Shown: positions 1 to 7,212, counted from the stretch's first letter. The stretch: 64,000 nucleotides of DNA from Numidum massiliense (GCF_001375555.1 NZ_CTDZ01000009.1:2721758-2785757), one strand, 5' to 3'. The notes: generated by a model not told the origin, from the sequence alone. Program-made: numbers and translations.

Positions 1-176
1 AAACGACGTTTTTGAACCGAAATAACCTTCAAGTGCTAGTGACTAAGTGTCAGGAAGATACACATATTCCTATTGTAATATAAAGAACCTGTCAAATACG
101 GTCAGGGAATGTATGTTCCTAACCGAGGGACTATATGTTCAAAAGGCGTATACCCGCCACGCATTGCGAATTGATA

Positions 177-335
177 CTACATTAAAAAATGATATAATAG
201 GAAAGTAGATCCATTATTTTTTTCTATTATCCGCGACGGTTGACGACCGAGAGGATGCCCGGCGAATGATTCACTTTTAGCTTGCAAATAACCGTGCATC
301 ACTTTCAACAGTAATGATCGGAAACTTCCTTCCAT
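177..335 (-). pseudogene. N-terminal fragment resembling McrB-type DUF3578 (MrcB_N)
   Basis: A 52-codon reading frame starts at an ATG 8 bases after AAGGAG. Its beginning, with the pieces LLLKVMHGYLQAKSESF and AGHPLG, resembles the start of the DUF3578/MrcB N-terminal domain, where a 'LL..L..Y..AK.E.F..HPLA' pattern is usual in 5-methylcytosine-restriction-like proteins. After about 32 residues the resemblance stops and a stop codon follows. I read it as a broken-off 5' end of a restriction-type gene, not a working gene. The family call rests on recalled pattern similarity only and could be chance. Confidence 0.3.
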
Positions 336-551
336 ATATGGTCTCCACTCCTTATCGATCGGTCACTGTACTATCGTTATATTTCGACCGTTTTAACATA
401 GATAATTAAAAAACAACAGGTATTTCGTTTGTTTTTTTCGCTATACATTTATTTACTATGAGATTGTGACGATGTGGATCATTGGCTTTGTTGCAGTTTT
501 TCGCCAATCAGTACCCCCGTTCGTATTATTCTTTATATGTATACTTTACCA
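336..551. other. Intergenic stretch without a recognisable gene
   Basis: No supported open frame. The last 60 bases, up to 551, look like degraded sequence leading into the duplicated yhhQ end that follows (a shared 'cagtac' and a similar T-rich spacing). AT content is higher than in the coding parts of the window. Confidence 0.5.
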
Positions 552-600
552 TCTTGACACGCCTTTGGCCTACTTATTGGTGAGGTGTGGGCACTAAGGA
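552..600 (+). pseudogene. Duplicated 3'-end fragment of the yhhQ transporter gene
   Basis: Positions 552-587 match 6488-6523 over 36 bases without a mismatch, and similarity continues weakly to about 600 (an 'aaggatg' is shared). The matched part encodes the last transmembrane piece of the queuosine-precursor transporter (LDTPLAYLL). There is no start and no upstream body, so this is a relic left by duplication or recombination about 5.9 kb from the intact gene. Confidence 0.8.
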
Positions 601-671
601 TGTGTCTGTATATTGATACGAATCTTCCACCTCATGACCCTCCTTGGAAATAATAACGCTAGCTGTTCTAC

Positions 672-945
672 TCACGCTTTATAGTCAAAGATCTTGGACA
701 TTCGTTCGTCTTTCGCAAACAAATCCTCGATGCTTTTCCTCATTTTACGTATGAGGCGTCGCCCTTGTCGCTTCTCAACATCCCTCCACAGCTGACTTAG
801 CTTATAAATGGCAGCAGCGTCAGCCCCCCACTTCCCGAACCCGGGGGTTTTGTAGTCGTATCCACGATCTCATAGAACTCTTTCAAGTCGTTTTCGAGTG
901 CCTGCAAATCTTCGATCACTTCTTTTTTGTGTGCGTCATCGATTA
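672..945 (-). pseudogene. 3' part of a small helical gene split by the IS3 element
   Basis: On the minus strand the frame enters from the IS edge as IDDAHKKEVIEDLQALEND, stays open to about position 850, shifts frame near the C/G run at 832-852, and continues as KWGADAAAIYKLSQLWRDVE to a TGA at 672-674. It joins in frame with the 5' part at 2439-2620 when the IS and one target copy are removed. The reconstructed protein would be about 150 residues, charged and mainly helical, without a recognisable domain. It lies directly downstream of the lipoprotein gene ending at 2633, so the two probably formed an operon. Besides the IS, the frameshift shows the gene is dead. Confidence 0.75.
940..945. 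repeat. Left target-site duplication (cgatta) of the IS3 element
   Basis: cgatta at 940-945 is repeated at 2439-2444 on the other side of the element. Collapsing the two copies restores the interrupted reading frame, which makes these two copies the true duplication and not a chance match. Confidence 0.8.
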
Positions 946-1020
946 CTATTAAGCCCCTATAGTAACTTGGACATCACTAAACACTTTAAGTTATACTAGT
1001 GATGAAAGGGGCAGAATCAA

Positions 1021-1332
1021 ATGAAACGCCGTCAGTTCACCAAGGAATTTAAAATCCAAGTCGCAAAGGAAGCCATGGAGGTTGGTAACCAAGCGCTAGT
1101 TGCTCGCCGCTATGATCTCGGTTCTAACTTGCTTAACCGATGGGTTCGCGAATATAAGGACGGGCACTACGGGGACGTCCCGATCGAATCCGCCCAACCA
1201 CGCGAATTCAGTGATCTTGCTCAGGAAAATGATCAGCTAAAACGGTTGTTGGGCGAAAAGGATTTAGAAATTGCCATTTTGCGTGATCTTGTAAAAAAGC
1301 AGCACCCTCACTTGCTGAAAAGATTGAAGTAG
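1021..1332 (+). CDS. IS3-family transposase OrfA
   Basis: A 103-residue protein of the OrfA class. The N-terminal half is a helix-turn-helix that binds the inverted repeats (KRRQFTKEFKIQVAKEAMEV, then the ARRYDLGSNLLNRWVREY recognition region). The C-terminal half is a leucine-zipper-like helix (ENDQLKRLLGEKDLEIAIL) used for multimerisation. The gene starts at an ATG 9 bases after a GGGG-rich site. Its last codons contain A-AAA-AAG at 1293-1299, the classic -1 slippage heptamer, so part of translation passes into orfB. On its own, OrfA of this family usually regulates transposition. Confidence 0.92.
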   Translation: MKRRQFTKEFKIQVAKEAMEVGNQALVARRYDLGSNLLNRWVREYKDGHYGDVPIESAQPREFSDLAQENDQLKRLLGEKDLEIAILRDLVKKQHPHLLKRLK

Positions 1333-2249
1333 CGGACAAGTGGATTTCTAAGGGATACCCGATCCAAACCGTTTTACGGATTGTCCACGTACCGCGTTCC
1401 ACCTATTACTATCAGAAACACTATCGGGTGAAGGAGAAGAAAGTAAGTGGGGGGAGACCGGCACCAGGTTACTCCTTCACAAACAGCGGGCAAAAAGTGT
1501 CCGACGAACAAATTAAAGAATGGCTTATGGAGCTCGTCTCGGGTGATGGCTACGCGTATGGGTACCGAAAATTAACGGTGGCGCTCCGTTCGACGTACGA
1601 TTTAGTCATTAATAAGAAAAAAGTGTACCGTCTCTGCAAACGGTTAGGCATCTTACTGCCGCAGCGACGGAAGCGAATCCGCCACCCTAGGCGCCTTGCA
1701 CGTAACCGCCTCGTTGAGCGATCGAATGAGCTGTGGGAAACAGACATCAAGTATGGGTACATTGCCGGAGAAAACCGCTTTTTCTTCCTGCTTTCCTACA
1801 TTGACGTTTATGACCGTTCGATTATTGACTATCATGTTGGATTAGCTTGCGAAGGTCAAGACGCTGTTCAGGTGCTACAACGAGCGCTTTCGACACGCGG
1901 GCTTCAGGAGGCACAAGAAAAGCCGATCATCCGGACGGACAATGGTCCACAGTTCGTATCTAAAGTATTCGAAGAAGCTTGTGAACACTACGGTTGTGAG
2001 CACGAACGTATTCCGCCGAACACACCGAATAAAAATGCCCATATTGAGGCGTTTCATCGGATCGTTGAGGACGAATGCTTCAACAAGTATTCCTTTGAGA
2101 CGTACGAGGAAGCATATCGTACCGTCATAGGCTTTATGGACTTTTATAACAACCGCCGCATACACGGTAGTATTGGGGACATGAGCCCCGCGCAGTTTTT
2201 CCATGCGCATCAAACATCTTCGTTGCGCACGAAAGCCGTTCGACTCTGA
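1287..2249 (+). CDS. IS3-family transposase OrfB (expressed as OrfAB by -1 frameshift)
   Basis: The orfB frame opens after a TGA at 1284-1286 and overlaps orfA up to 1332. It has no good own start, which fits production only as an OrfAB fusion by slippage at 1293-1299. After the shift it reads KKAAPSLAEKIEVADKW, the usual start of OrfB. The integrase core follows with the DDE triad: Asp in WETDIKYG, Asp in RTDNGPQF, and Glu in HIEAFH, the last two separated by 35 residues as is standard for IS3. It cuts and joins DNA during transposition. No internal stop is present. Confidence 0.92.
   Translation, partial: SCKKAAPSLAEKIEVADKWISKGYPIQTVLRIVHVPRSTYYYQKHYRVKEKKVSGGRPAPGYSFTNSGQKVSDEQIKEWLMELVSGDGYAYGYRKLTVALRSTYDLVINKKKVYRLCKRLGILLPQRRKRIRHPRRLARNRLVERSNELWETDIKYGYIAGENRFFFLLSYIDVYDRSIIDYHVGLACEGQDAVQVLQRALSTRGLQEAQEKPIIRTDNGPQFVSKVFEEACEHYGCEHERIPPNTPNKNAHIEAFHRIVEDECFNKYSFETYEEAYRTVIGFMDFYNNRRIHGSIGDMSPAQFFHAHQTSSLRTKAVRL
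1293..1299 (+). promoter_or_regulatory. Programmed -1 ribosomal frameshift site A_AAA_AAG
   Basis: In the orfA frame the codons are GTA AAA AAG, preceded by an A at 1293, giving the heptamer A AAA AAG. Slipping back one base enters the orfB frame 6 bases after its upstream stop. I did not establish a stimulatory pseudoknot downstream. Confidence 0.8.
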
Positions 2250-2294
2250 TCCTTCCCTTTCGTCTTCCAAGCCAACAGCCGCTGTAAGACGTGA

Positions 2295-2339
2295 CGTCAA
2301 GGGCGAGCGAAAGCGAGGGCGTAGCCTTTACCCTTGACG
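2295..2339. repeat. Stem-loop inside the IS3 3' end
   Basis: CGTCAAGGG at 2295-2303 pairs with CCCTTGACG at 2331-2339 around a 27-base loop that is itself purine-rich (gcgagcgaaagcgaggg). It lies between orfB and the right terminal repeat and may end transposase transcription or block read-through. There is no U-run, so a terminator role is uncertain. Confidence 0.45.
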
Positions 2340-2438
2340 GAAGGTCTGAAGCGACTACACTTCTATTGACGAAAGGAAGCGAGAACCAGAGATAACGTGA
2401 GCTTGTAGTTATGTATGTCCAGTTTTAAGGGGTTTATC

Positions 2439-2444
2439 CGATTA
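2439..2444. repeat. Right target-site duplication (cgatta) of the IS3 element
   Basis: Second copy of the six bases found at 940-945, directly after the right end of the element. Confidence 0.8.
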
Positions 2445-2620
2445 GACCTTCTTTGACGAGCACATTACATATACCATCTAAGTTTTTCGTTAAGTATTCC
2501 ACAAATTGAAGAACATCATCGGATTTATGATCAACGTCTGCAATCAATTTAGGAAGCATCGCTACAGTTCCGGGCGTATGTATGCCTAATTGTGTCAAGT
2601 TCTTTATTTGTACGCCTTTT
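2439..2620 (-). pseudogene. 5' part of the small helical gene split by the IS3 element
   Basis: The minus-strand frame reads TQLGIHTPGTVAMLPKLIAD and ends at the IS edge as VLVKEGLI. Joined at cgatta to the 3' part it gives KEGLIDDAHKKE without a break. A GAGAGGAG ribosome binding site follows the lipoprotein stop at 2633, but no ATG/GTG/TTG stands at the right distance. Either a start codon was lost (a GTA is in place) or a distant TTG is used. I do not recognise the family. Confidence 0.7.
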
Positions 2621-2632
2621 ACTCCTCTCTTG

Positions 2633-3283
2633 TTACTCTTCTATAAAAGTGACCAACTCCATTAGCATCTTAGCTTTTTTTTCTTCTTCTTTCACGTTTA
2701 GATGGCACGGCTTATTCTTATCGAAACAAGTAACACTATAAAAAAATCTAATTCCTTTGTTACTATTGTTCGATTTAATATAACTAGAGAAATTATATGC
2801 TGTATCTTTTTCGTCTTCTAATCGAAATTCATTTTTTGCAAGGTATATTTCCTTGTCCTCCAATTTAATTTTATCGAATTCCCCATTATAATTGGAGGTA
2901 CTACTTAAGCCTTTTAACTGGATATTTATTGAACTTGCCGATCCATCTTGTATATAATTTATATGCACGTAAAAATCCACGTTATTCTCACTAGTTCCAA
3001 AGTCGATTTCCTCGTAAAACTTATCTGGTGCCGAATATCCCTTCTCGGACAACTTAGCCCCCTCCGGAAACAACATTGTATAACCGCCCACCCCCGAGCG
3101 AAATAAATAATACCCTTCCTTCACGGGCTCCGTTGAATCCATAAACTTTCTTGTGAATTCGTCTTGAAACGCTGTCACTTGCGGCAATTTCTCGGGAGGT
3201 AACGATTGTGGGTCTTTACTCATTTGACAACTTCCTGTCATCAAAAAGAGACATAAAAGGAAAATGGACACACCTCGCTTCAA
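2633..3283 (-). CDS. Lipoprotein, intact member of a three-copy family
   Basis: A 216-residue lipoprotein. It has a short basic start (MKR), a hydrophobic stretch and a lipobox ending in Cys19 (MTGSC), so it should be anchored to the outer face of the membrane. The mature part begins with the block LPQVTAFQDEFTRKFMDS, then EGYYLFRSGVGGYTMLFPEG, and ends VTFIEE. The same blocks occur in the two broken copies at 62.2-63.8 kb next to the type VII secretion locus. A conserved Cys pair lies near the C-terminus (VTCFDKNKPC). Function is unknown. Multiplied lipoproteins near T7SS effectors can be immunity proteins, as with TilA in Staphylococcus aureus, but I see no direct proof here. The gene probably formed an operon with the IS-split gene downstream. 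Confidence 0.85.
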   Translation of the reverse strand: MKRGVSIFLLCLFLMTGSCQMSKDPQSLPPEKLPQVTAFQDEFTRKFMDSTEPVKEGYYLFRSGVGGYTMLFPEGAKLSEKGYSAPDKFYEEIDFGTSENNVDFYVHINYIQDGSASSINIQLKGLSSTSNYNGEFDKIKLEDKEIYLAKNEFRLEDEKDTAYNFSSYIKSNNSNKGIRFFYSVTCFDKNKPCHLNVKEEEKKAKMLMELVTFIEE

Positions 3284-3440
3284 AAAGACAACTCCTTCCG
3301 AATTTGCAATTGCACGATACTATGTTATGTACCATAATTACCGCTTTATTTTTAAAGTCAAGTGTGAATAGTTGACTAAAGGGGGCTCTTCGCTCTTTCT
3401 CATGGGTAAACCATGGGAGCCTTTTCGCGCTTAAAAGGTT

Positions 3441-3497
3441 CTCATAGACGAAAGCAGCCGTCAAGAAAAGCGCTTGACTCCTGCTTTCGTCTATGAG
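3441..3497 (-). terminator. Long perfect stem-loop after the ISL3 transposase
   Basis: CTCATAGACGAAAGCAG at 3441-3457 pairs over 17 bases without mismatch with CTGCTTTCGTCTATGAG at 3481-3497. It begins 27 bases beyond the transposase stop. On the minus strand the stem is followed by 'aaccttttaa', a weak U-tract. It probably ends transposase transcription or belongs to the IS end. Confidence 0.55.
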
Positions 3498-3523
3498 ATG
3501 GGGCAGCTAAGCGGAAAGGCTAG

Positions 3524-4777
3524 TTATGCTTGCCTCGACGCGCAAGCCCGAATGTACAACTTGTTTGCAGTCATGTACACCATATGAATGAGATTTTGGG
3601 GATTACGGTAACCACGTGCCCTTCGCTTTGCCGCCTGTATAAGGCTATTGAGACCTTCTAAAAGACCGTTAGTCATACGTGTTGTAAACCAGCGCAAAAT
3701 ACCCTCCTTATGTTTCTTTATCGTCTTTGAGACACGTATAAATGGGGGTAATTGCGAGCGTGTTGCCCAGCCTAACCATTCATCTAAGAAAATGTCGGCA
3801 AAGAGTTGGTTAACCTGCCATAAATCCTGTAAAGCCAGTTTCATTCGATACGCCCGCCCCGTTTTAAGGTTACCATCTTTTAATCGCTCGAGTGTTTTCT
3901 TTTGATCGTTGGTTAACATATCTTCGTTCTTAAGCCAAATATATTTGGTTTTATGTAACTCCGGCGTCTGTTTTTGCTCTTCCTTTCGGACGTCGTCGAC
4001 TGCCTCGTTAACCATTTTCATCACATGAAACTTGTCGAATGTGATCTGGGCGTGCGGAAAGGCGTCCTGAATCCCCCTAATAAAAGCGGGGGACATGTCA
4101 CAGCACATTTCAGCGATTTGATCTGCATCTACCCCGTTGCTGGATAAGTGCTCTCGAAAGCGATGGATCGTCTCCGAGCCCTTTCCTTCGACAGCAAATA
4201 GAACCAGTTTACGATCCGCATCCACAAACAAGGTGATGTACTGGTGACCTTTACGAGAGGACGTTTCGTCTATCGCGACACGCTTTACATTAGACAGGTC
4301 AAGTTCCTCCATGGCTCTTTCCACGTAATGGCGAAAAATGCGCCATAACCGCGTGTCATGTTCACGTAGTTCACGAGAGGCAGCCTTCACTGGCATTTCC
4401 GACATTAGGCGCATCGCGTAGGATTCGAAATGCCAGGTAAAATGGGATGAGGGTCGAGACCAGCTGACGTGTACAGTGATGACCTTATGACATTGACGAC
4501 AGGTTACACGAGGGACACGGGCATGGACATACGTTTTCCACTCCCAAAAATCTAAGTGCCGCCATGATTTTGAAGAAACATCGTATGCTTTGGAGGGGGT
4601 TCCACACGTTGGACATGGAAATTCGGCACCACGAGGGAAATCGAGATACAGGTTCCATTGTTCCTGTTCTTCGTCGTACGCCATGACTGTTAATTCCCAA
4701 GGTTTTTCGATTAAGAGCGCCGACTGCAATAGCTTAATTAACGTGGTATTCTCTGATGTGATCCACATAGTAACCAT
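3524..4777 (-). CDS. ISL3-family transposase
   Basis: A protein of about 417 residues with the ISL3 (DDE_Tnp_ISL3) layout. A zinc-finger-like N-terminal region has two Cys pairs (FPCPTCGTP and VTCRQCHKV). A helical DNA-binding region follows, and then the catalytic core with Asp in VAIDETSSRKGHQY, Asp in CCDMSPAF, and a late Glu in NGLLEGLNSLIQAAKRRARGY. No stop interrupts it. The start is uncertain: ATG at 4777 or 4768, both in frame and with weak ribosome binding sites. GGCTCTTCGCTC near 3384 looks like one ISL3-type end, but I did not find its inverted partner upstream, so the element may have lost its left end. Confidence 0.88.
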   Translation of the reverse strand: MVTMWITSENTTLIKLLQSALLIEKPWELTVMAYDEEQEQWNLYLDFPRGAEFPCPTCGTPSKAYDVSSKSWRHLDFWEWKTYVHARVPRVTCRQCHKVITVHVSWSRPSSHFTWHFESYAMRLMSEMPVKAASRELREHDTRLWRIFRHYVERAMEELDLSNVKRVAIDETSSRKGHQYITLFVDADRKLVLFAVEGKGSETIHRFREHLSSNGVDADQIAEMCCDMSPAFIRGIQDAFPHAQITFDKFHVMKMVNEAVDDVRKEEQKQTPELHKTKYIWLKNEDMLTNDQKKTLERLKDGNLKTGRAYRMKLALQDLWQVNQLFADIFLDEWLGWATRSQLPPFIRVSKTIKKHKEGILRWFTTRMTNGLLEGLNSLIQAAKRRARGYRNPQNLIHMVYMTANKLYIRACASRQA

Positions 4778-4849
4778 ACCGCCTTTTCTATCTTTTTTAG
4801 CAGTATGGACAACTTTGGAATCAGCAATACCCATCAGCTTTAGCGAGGA

Positions 4850-5229
4850 GGCTTTTATAAATACAGAAGGACCTTATAATTCTTTAATGCCGTTAATTTA
4901 TATAGCTTGCCATTCATCACTTCCAAAGCTATGTCATGATTATATCATAACAAACTTATCAGAACGGATGTTCGCACAAAATCTAATTATATTTTATTGA
5001 TTACCTATTACGTTATTTTATTCTTGTGTCCTTTAGGCACTGCGGATTGTGAAGGGAATCTACGCGGCAGCCACAAGGTTGCGTATTTTATCCTCCTGGT
5101 GTTTTTTTTACCCGGCCAATCGCCATCGCCATCATGACACAAAGCACTAAGCCTCACCACGCTAAATGGCGTGCGGAGGCTTTGGACAAAACGTGGTACA
5201 GCGCAAAAAGCTTAAGTAACGACACGATC
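4850..5229. other. Gene-free spacer before the queF operon
   Basis: No open frame with a ribosome binding site was found on either strand. The stretch is AT-rich up to about 5,010. It contains a hairpin with arms AAGCCTC (5149-5155) and GAGGCTT (5176-5182) enclosing a second pairing ACGC/GCGT. This may end transcription arriving from either side, but no clear U-tract follows on the plus strand. Confidence 0.5.
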
Positions 5230-5258
5230 TTGACACCCCCTTACTCCCCCTATATAAT
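5230..5258 (+). promoter_or_regulatory. Consensus sigma-A promoter of the queF operon
   Basis: TTGACA at 5230-5235 and TATAAT at 5253-5258 are separated by exactly 17 bases, a perfect match to the vegetative consensus. Transcription would start near 5265, about 47 bases before the preQ1 aptamer and 170 before the queF start. Such a strong promoter fits an operon controlled by attenuation in the leader. Confidence 0.9.
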
Positions 5259-5311
5259 AAAGCATGCAAAATAGCCGAACATTGACCGTTTATAATGGCG
5301 TTATTAACGGA

Positions 5312-5346
5312 AGAGGTTCTTAGCTTAACCCTCTATAAAAAACTAA
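5312..5346 (+). promoter_or_regulatory. preQ1-I riboswitch aptamer
   Basis: The 35-base motif fits the small class I preQ1 aptamer. Stem P1 is AGAGG (5312-5316) with CCTCT (5330-5334). The C-rich loop segment is TTCTTAGCTTAAC. The A-rich tail TATAAAAAACTAA has a CTAA that pairs back to TTAG (5320-5323) as the pseudoknot. It sits in the leader of queF and yhhQ, whose products act on or carry preQ0/preQ1. Binding of preQ1 should lower expression by favouring the terminator at 5374-5403. Confidence 0.95.
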
Positions 5347-5373
5347 GGACAGGTTGCATTAGCGCGGAAAGAT

Positions 5374-5403
5374 AAACCATGTGCCTTAGGCCATGGTTTT
5401 TTT
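5374..5403 (+). terminator. Riboswitch-controlled intrinsic terminator
   Basis: AAACCATG (5374-5381) pairs with CATGGTTT (5392-5399), with an extra GCC/GGC pair towards the loop, followed by a T-run to 5403. The loop contains CCTTAG (5384-5389), the exact complement of CTAAGG at 5343-5348, which is the 3' strand of the aptamer pseudoknot. That pairing is the likely antiterminator in the absence of ligand. Confidence 0.85.
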
Positions 5404-5433
5404 GCTTTTTACCAGCAATTAGGAGGTATTGGA

Positions 5434-5931
5434 ATGGCCGGAAGAAAAGAGGACGAACTAACGAGTCTATCTTCTTTAGGTAACCAAGCGACAACGTATG
5501 CGTTTGATTATGCACCCGAAGTATTGGAGGCGTTCGACAACAACTATCCCGACAGAGACTATTTTGTTAAGTTCAACTGTCCGGAGTTTACGACGTTATG
5601 TCCAAAAACGGGGCAGCCAGACTTTGCAACGATATATATTAGTTACATCCCCGATCAAAAAATGGTCGAGAGCAAATCGCTCAAGCTTTATTTGTTCAGT
5701 TATCGGAACTACGGCGGTTTTCACGAGGACAGCGTCAATATGATTATGAATGATCTCATCGAACTGATGGACCCACGCTACATTGAAGTGTGGGGGAAAT
5801 TTACGCCGCGCGGTGGCATTTCGATTGATCCGTACTGTAATTACGGGAAGCCAGGAACGAAATATGAAAAAATGGCGGAACAGCGCTTGATGCAGCACGA
5901 TCTGTACCCTGAGAAAATAGATAATCGTTGA
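5434..5931 (+). CDS. queF: NADPH-dependent 7-cyano-7-deazaguanine reductase QueF
   Basis: A 165-residue unimodular QueF, the usual length in Bacillus. It reduces the nitrile of preQ0 to the aminomethyl group of preQ1 with NADPH, the last free-base step of queuosine synthesis in the cytoplasm. The catalytic Cys56 ([12 protein letters not shown]) attacks the nitrile and Asp63 assists. The QueF motif [13 protein letters not shown] carries the NADPH/substrate-binding residues. The ATG follows AGGAGG at a good distance. It is first in the operon after the preQ1 riboswitch, with yhhQ 8 bases downstream. No queC/D/E genes are present in this window. Confidence 0.97.
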   Translation: MAGRKEDELTSLSSLGNQATTYAFDYAPEVLEAFDNNYPDRDYFVKFNCPEFTTLCPKTGQPDFATIYISYIPDQKMVESKSLKLYLFSYRNYGGFHEDSVNMIMNDLIELMDPRYIEVWGKFTPRGGISIDPYCNYGKPGTKYEKMAEQRLMQHDLYPEKIDNR

Positions 5932-5939
5932 GGTAGCTT

Positions 5940-6566
5940 ATGTTTATTTATTTAAATGCTTTGTTCGTGGGGCTGTTATTAATCTCGAATATTCTTGGTG
6001 TGAAATTATTTCAAGTTGGCCCGTTTATTTTGCCAGCCGCGGTCATTGTGTACGTCGGGACTTTCTTGATTACCGATGTCATCGGTGAAGTGTACGGAAA
6101 AGAAGCGGCCAGAAAGACAGTCCAGGCCGGCTTCATCACCCAAATCTTTGCCTTGGTGTTCATTTTTATTGCCATCACGCTTCCTGCAGCCCCCCTGTTT
6201 GAGCGGCAAACCGAATTCGAAAACATCTTGGGAGGCAGCTTCCGAGTCATACTGGCAAGCTTAATTTCCTATTTTGCTAGCCAAAACGTGGATGTGACCA
6301 TTTTTCACCGTCTGAAGGCAAAACACGGCACGAAGAAGCTTTGGTTACGTAACAACGTGTCGACAATGACCAGCCAATTCATCGACACGACGCTCTTCAT
6401 TACGATTGCTTTTTTGGGAACCGTCCCGGTGAATGTTTTGTTCGGTATGATCGTGACGCAGTACGCCTTTAAGTTTTGTATCGCACTTCTTGACACGCCT
6501 TTGGCCTACTTATTGGTGAGGTGGGCGCGAAGGATGGACGTGGCTACTTTATTTCCAAGTAAGTAA
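5940..6566 (+). CDS. yhhQ: Queuosine precursor transporter, YhhQ/VUT family
   Basis: A 208-residue membrane protein with about six hydrophobic segments. It has the family features FLITDVIGEVYGKEAARK near residues 42-60 and LIDTTLF-like polar residues (QFIDTTLF) in a later helix. Members import 7-deazapurine precursors (preQ0, preQ1). It shares the riboswitch-controlled transcript with queF. The last codons (VATLFPSK) appear to be derived from an adjoining antisense gene relic: the relic's stop codon lies inside them at 6544-6546, so the C-terminus looks chimeric. The last membrane helix region is duplicated at 552-600. Confidence 0.92.
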   Translation: MFIYLNALFVGLLLISNILGVKLFQVGPFILPAAVIVYVGTFLITDVIGEVYGKEAARKTVQAGFITQIFALVFIFIAITLPAAPLFERQTEFENILGGSFRVILASLISYFASQNVDVTIFHRLKAKHGTKKLWLRNNVSTMTSQFIDTTLFITIAFLGTVPVNVLFGMIVTQYAFKFCIALLDTPLAYLLVRWARRMDVATLFPSK

Positions 6567-6668
6567 ATAAGCCTTCTTTTTCTACCCCAGTATTTGGATC
6601 CCTAACGCCAATTTCCACATCATAATTTGATTTTGGGAGAATTTCCGCGAGGTTCTCCTTAATTGCTG
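6544..6668 (-). pseudogene. C-terminal relic of a paralogue of the 8545-9303 membrane protein
   Basis: The minus strand reads PAIKENLAEILPKSNYDVEI, then GVRDPNTGVEKEGLFTYLEI and K before a stop at 6544. This matches the end of the protein at 8545-9303 (LPKSNYHVQLGVRDPNNG and KEGLFTYLEIE). Only about 40 codons remain. It overlaps the 3' end of yhhQ on the other strand. Orphan pieces of immunity genes downstream of a toxin gene are common, which fits the proposed role of the full-length paralogue. Confidence 0.85.
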
Positions 6669-6766
6669 GTGAATGCGTTCACAATACTTCAGTTTACGCC
6701 CTTTGTTTAGTGCAAAATAGGATTACATAGTTTTGCAGAAAAACGTATAAAATCTGCAGAACAAAA

Positions 6767-6782
6767 AAGGCTTGTCAGCCTT
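6767..6782 (-). terminator. Intrinsic terminator after the lipase module
   Basis: On the minus strand AAGGCT-GACA-AGCCTT is followed directly by a T-run. It lies about 110 bases beyond the stop of the small gene at 6891 and would end the 9303-to-6891 transcript. Confidence 0.75.
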
Positions 6783-6890
6783 CAAATTGCAGGAATACCG
6801 ACATTCCCGCAATCAATGTATCAAACAATTTAGGGACGAAGAAAATCGTTAGGTCTCCGCCATTGCGAAATGGTGACACCTAAACAGCCG

Positions 6891-7211
6891 CTACTTGAAC
6901 GTCTTACGAAAAGACTCCCACATACTGTTGGCCTCAAATACATCCCTTCTTAATTGGAGCATTTGATTCCCAACAGCTTCGCTATAGTCGCCACCCAAAA
7001 AGAAACGTACTTCCTCTCCCATATTCCATAACATAATCTCAATGAGATACATTTGGAGGACGGTCTTTTGATTTGTTTCATCTTCTGCTTTTGCATCGCT
7101 ACTCAGCGTTTGAATCTCTTCTCTTTCTTTTCCCAGTATTTCCCCTATAGGTCTATGTACTTTCATATATTGCTGAAAGTCTGGATCCAAAAAAGGGTAA
7201 TTTGTTGCCAT
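6891..7211 (-). CDS. Small helical protein downstream of the lipase, possible T7SS partner
   Basis: About 106 residues if started at MATNYPFLD. The ATG at 7211 lies one base after the lipase stop, with AAGGGGG inside the lipase end as ribosome binding site, so the two are translationally coupled. There is no signal peptide or membrane segment. The protein is acidic and helical (EILGKEREEIQTLSSDAKAE, LQLRRDVFEANSMWESFRK). In S. aureus the reverse-architecture lipase TslA needs two small helical partners (TlaA, TlaB), and this gene could have that role. That is inference from position, size and composition; I do not recognise the family. Confidence 0.75.
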   Translation of the reverse strand: MATNYPFLDPDFQQYMKVHRPIGEILGKEREEIQTLSSDAKAEDETNQKTVLQMYLIEIMLWNMGEEVRFFLGGDYSEAVGNQMLQLRRDVFEANSMWESFRKTFK

Positions 7212-7212
7212 G

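Larger units (their letters stand above)
946..2438 (+). mobile_element. IS3-family insertion sequence, about 1.49 kb
   Basis: The element has overlapping orfA and orfB and is flanked by the 6-bp direct repeat cgatta. Its ends carry imperfect inverted repeats: TAAGCCCCTATAGTAACTTGG begins at 950 on the left, and the complement of the right end reads TAAACCCCTTA then AAACTGGACAT, ending at about 2436. Between the orfB stop and the right end is a stem with arms at 2295-2303 and 2331-2339. The transposase frames are intact, so the copy may still be active. It interrupts a small minus-strand gene. Confidence 0.85.

Noticed and set aside
3384-3425. Complete ISL3 element with both terminal repeats
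   Set aside because: A plausible end GGCTCTTCGCTC is visible downstream of the transposase, but I could not find an inverted partner upstream of 4,777, so the element limits are not claimed.
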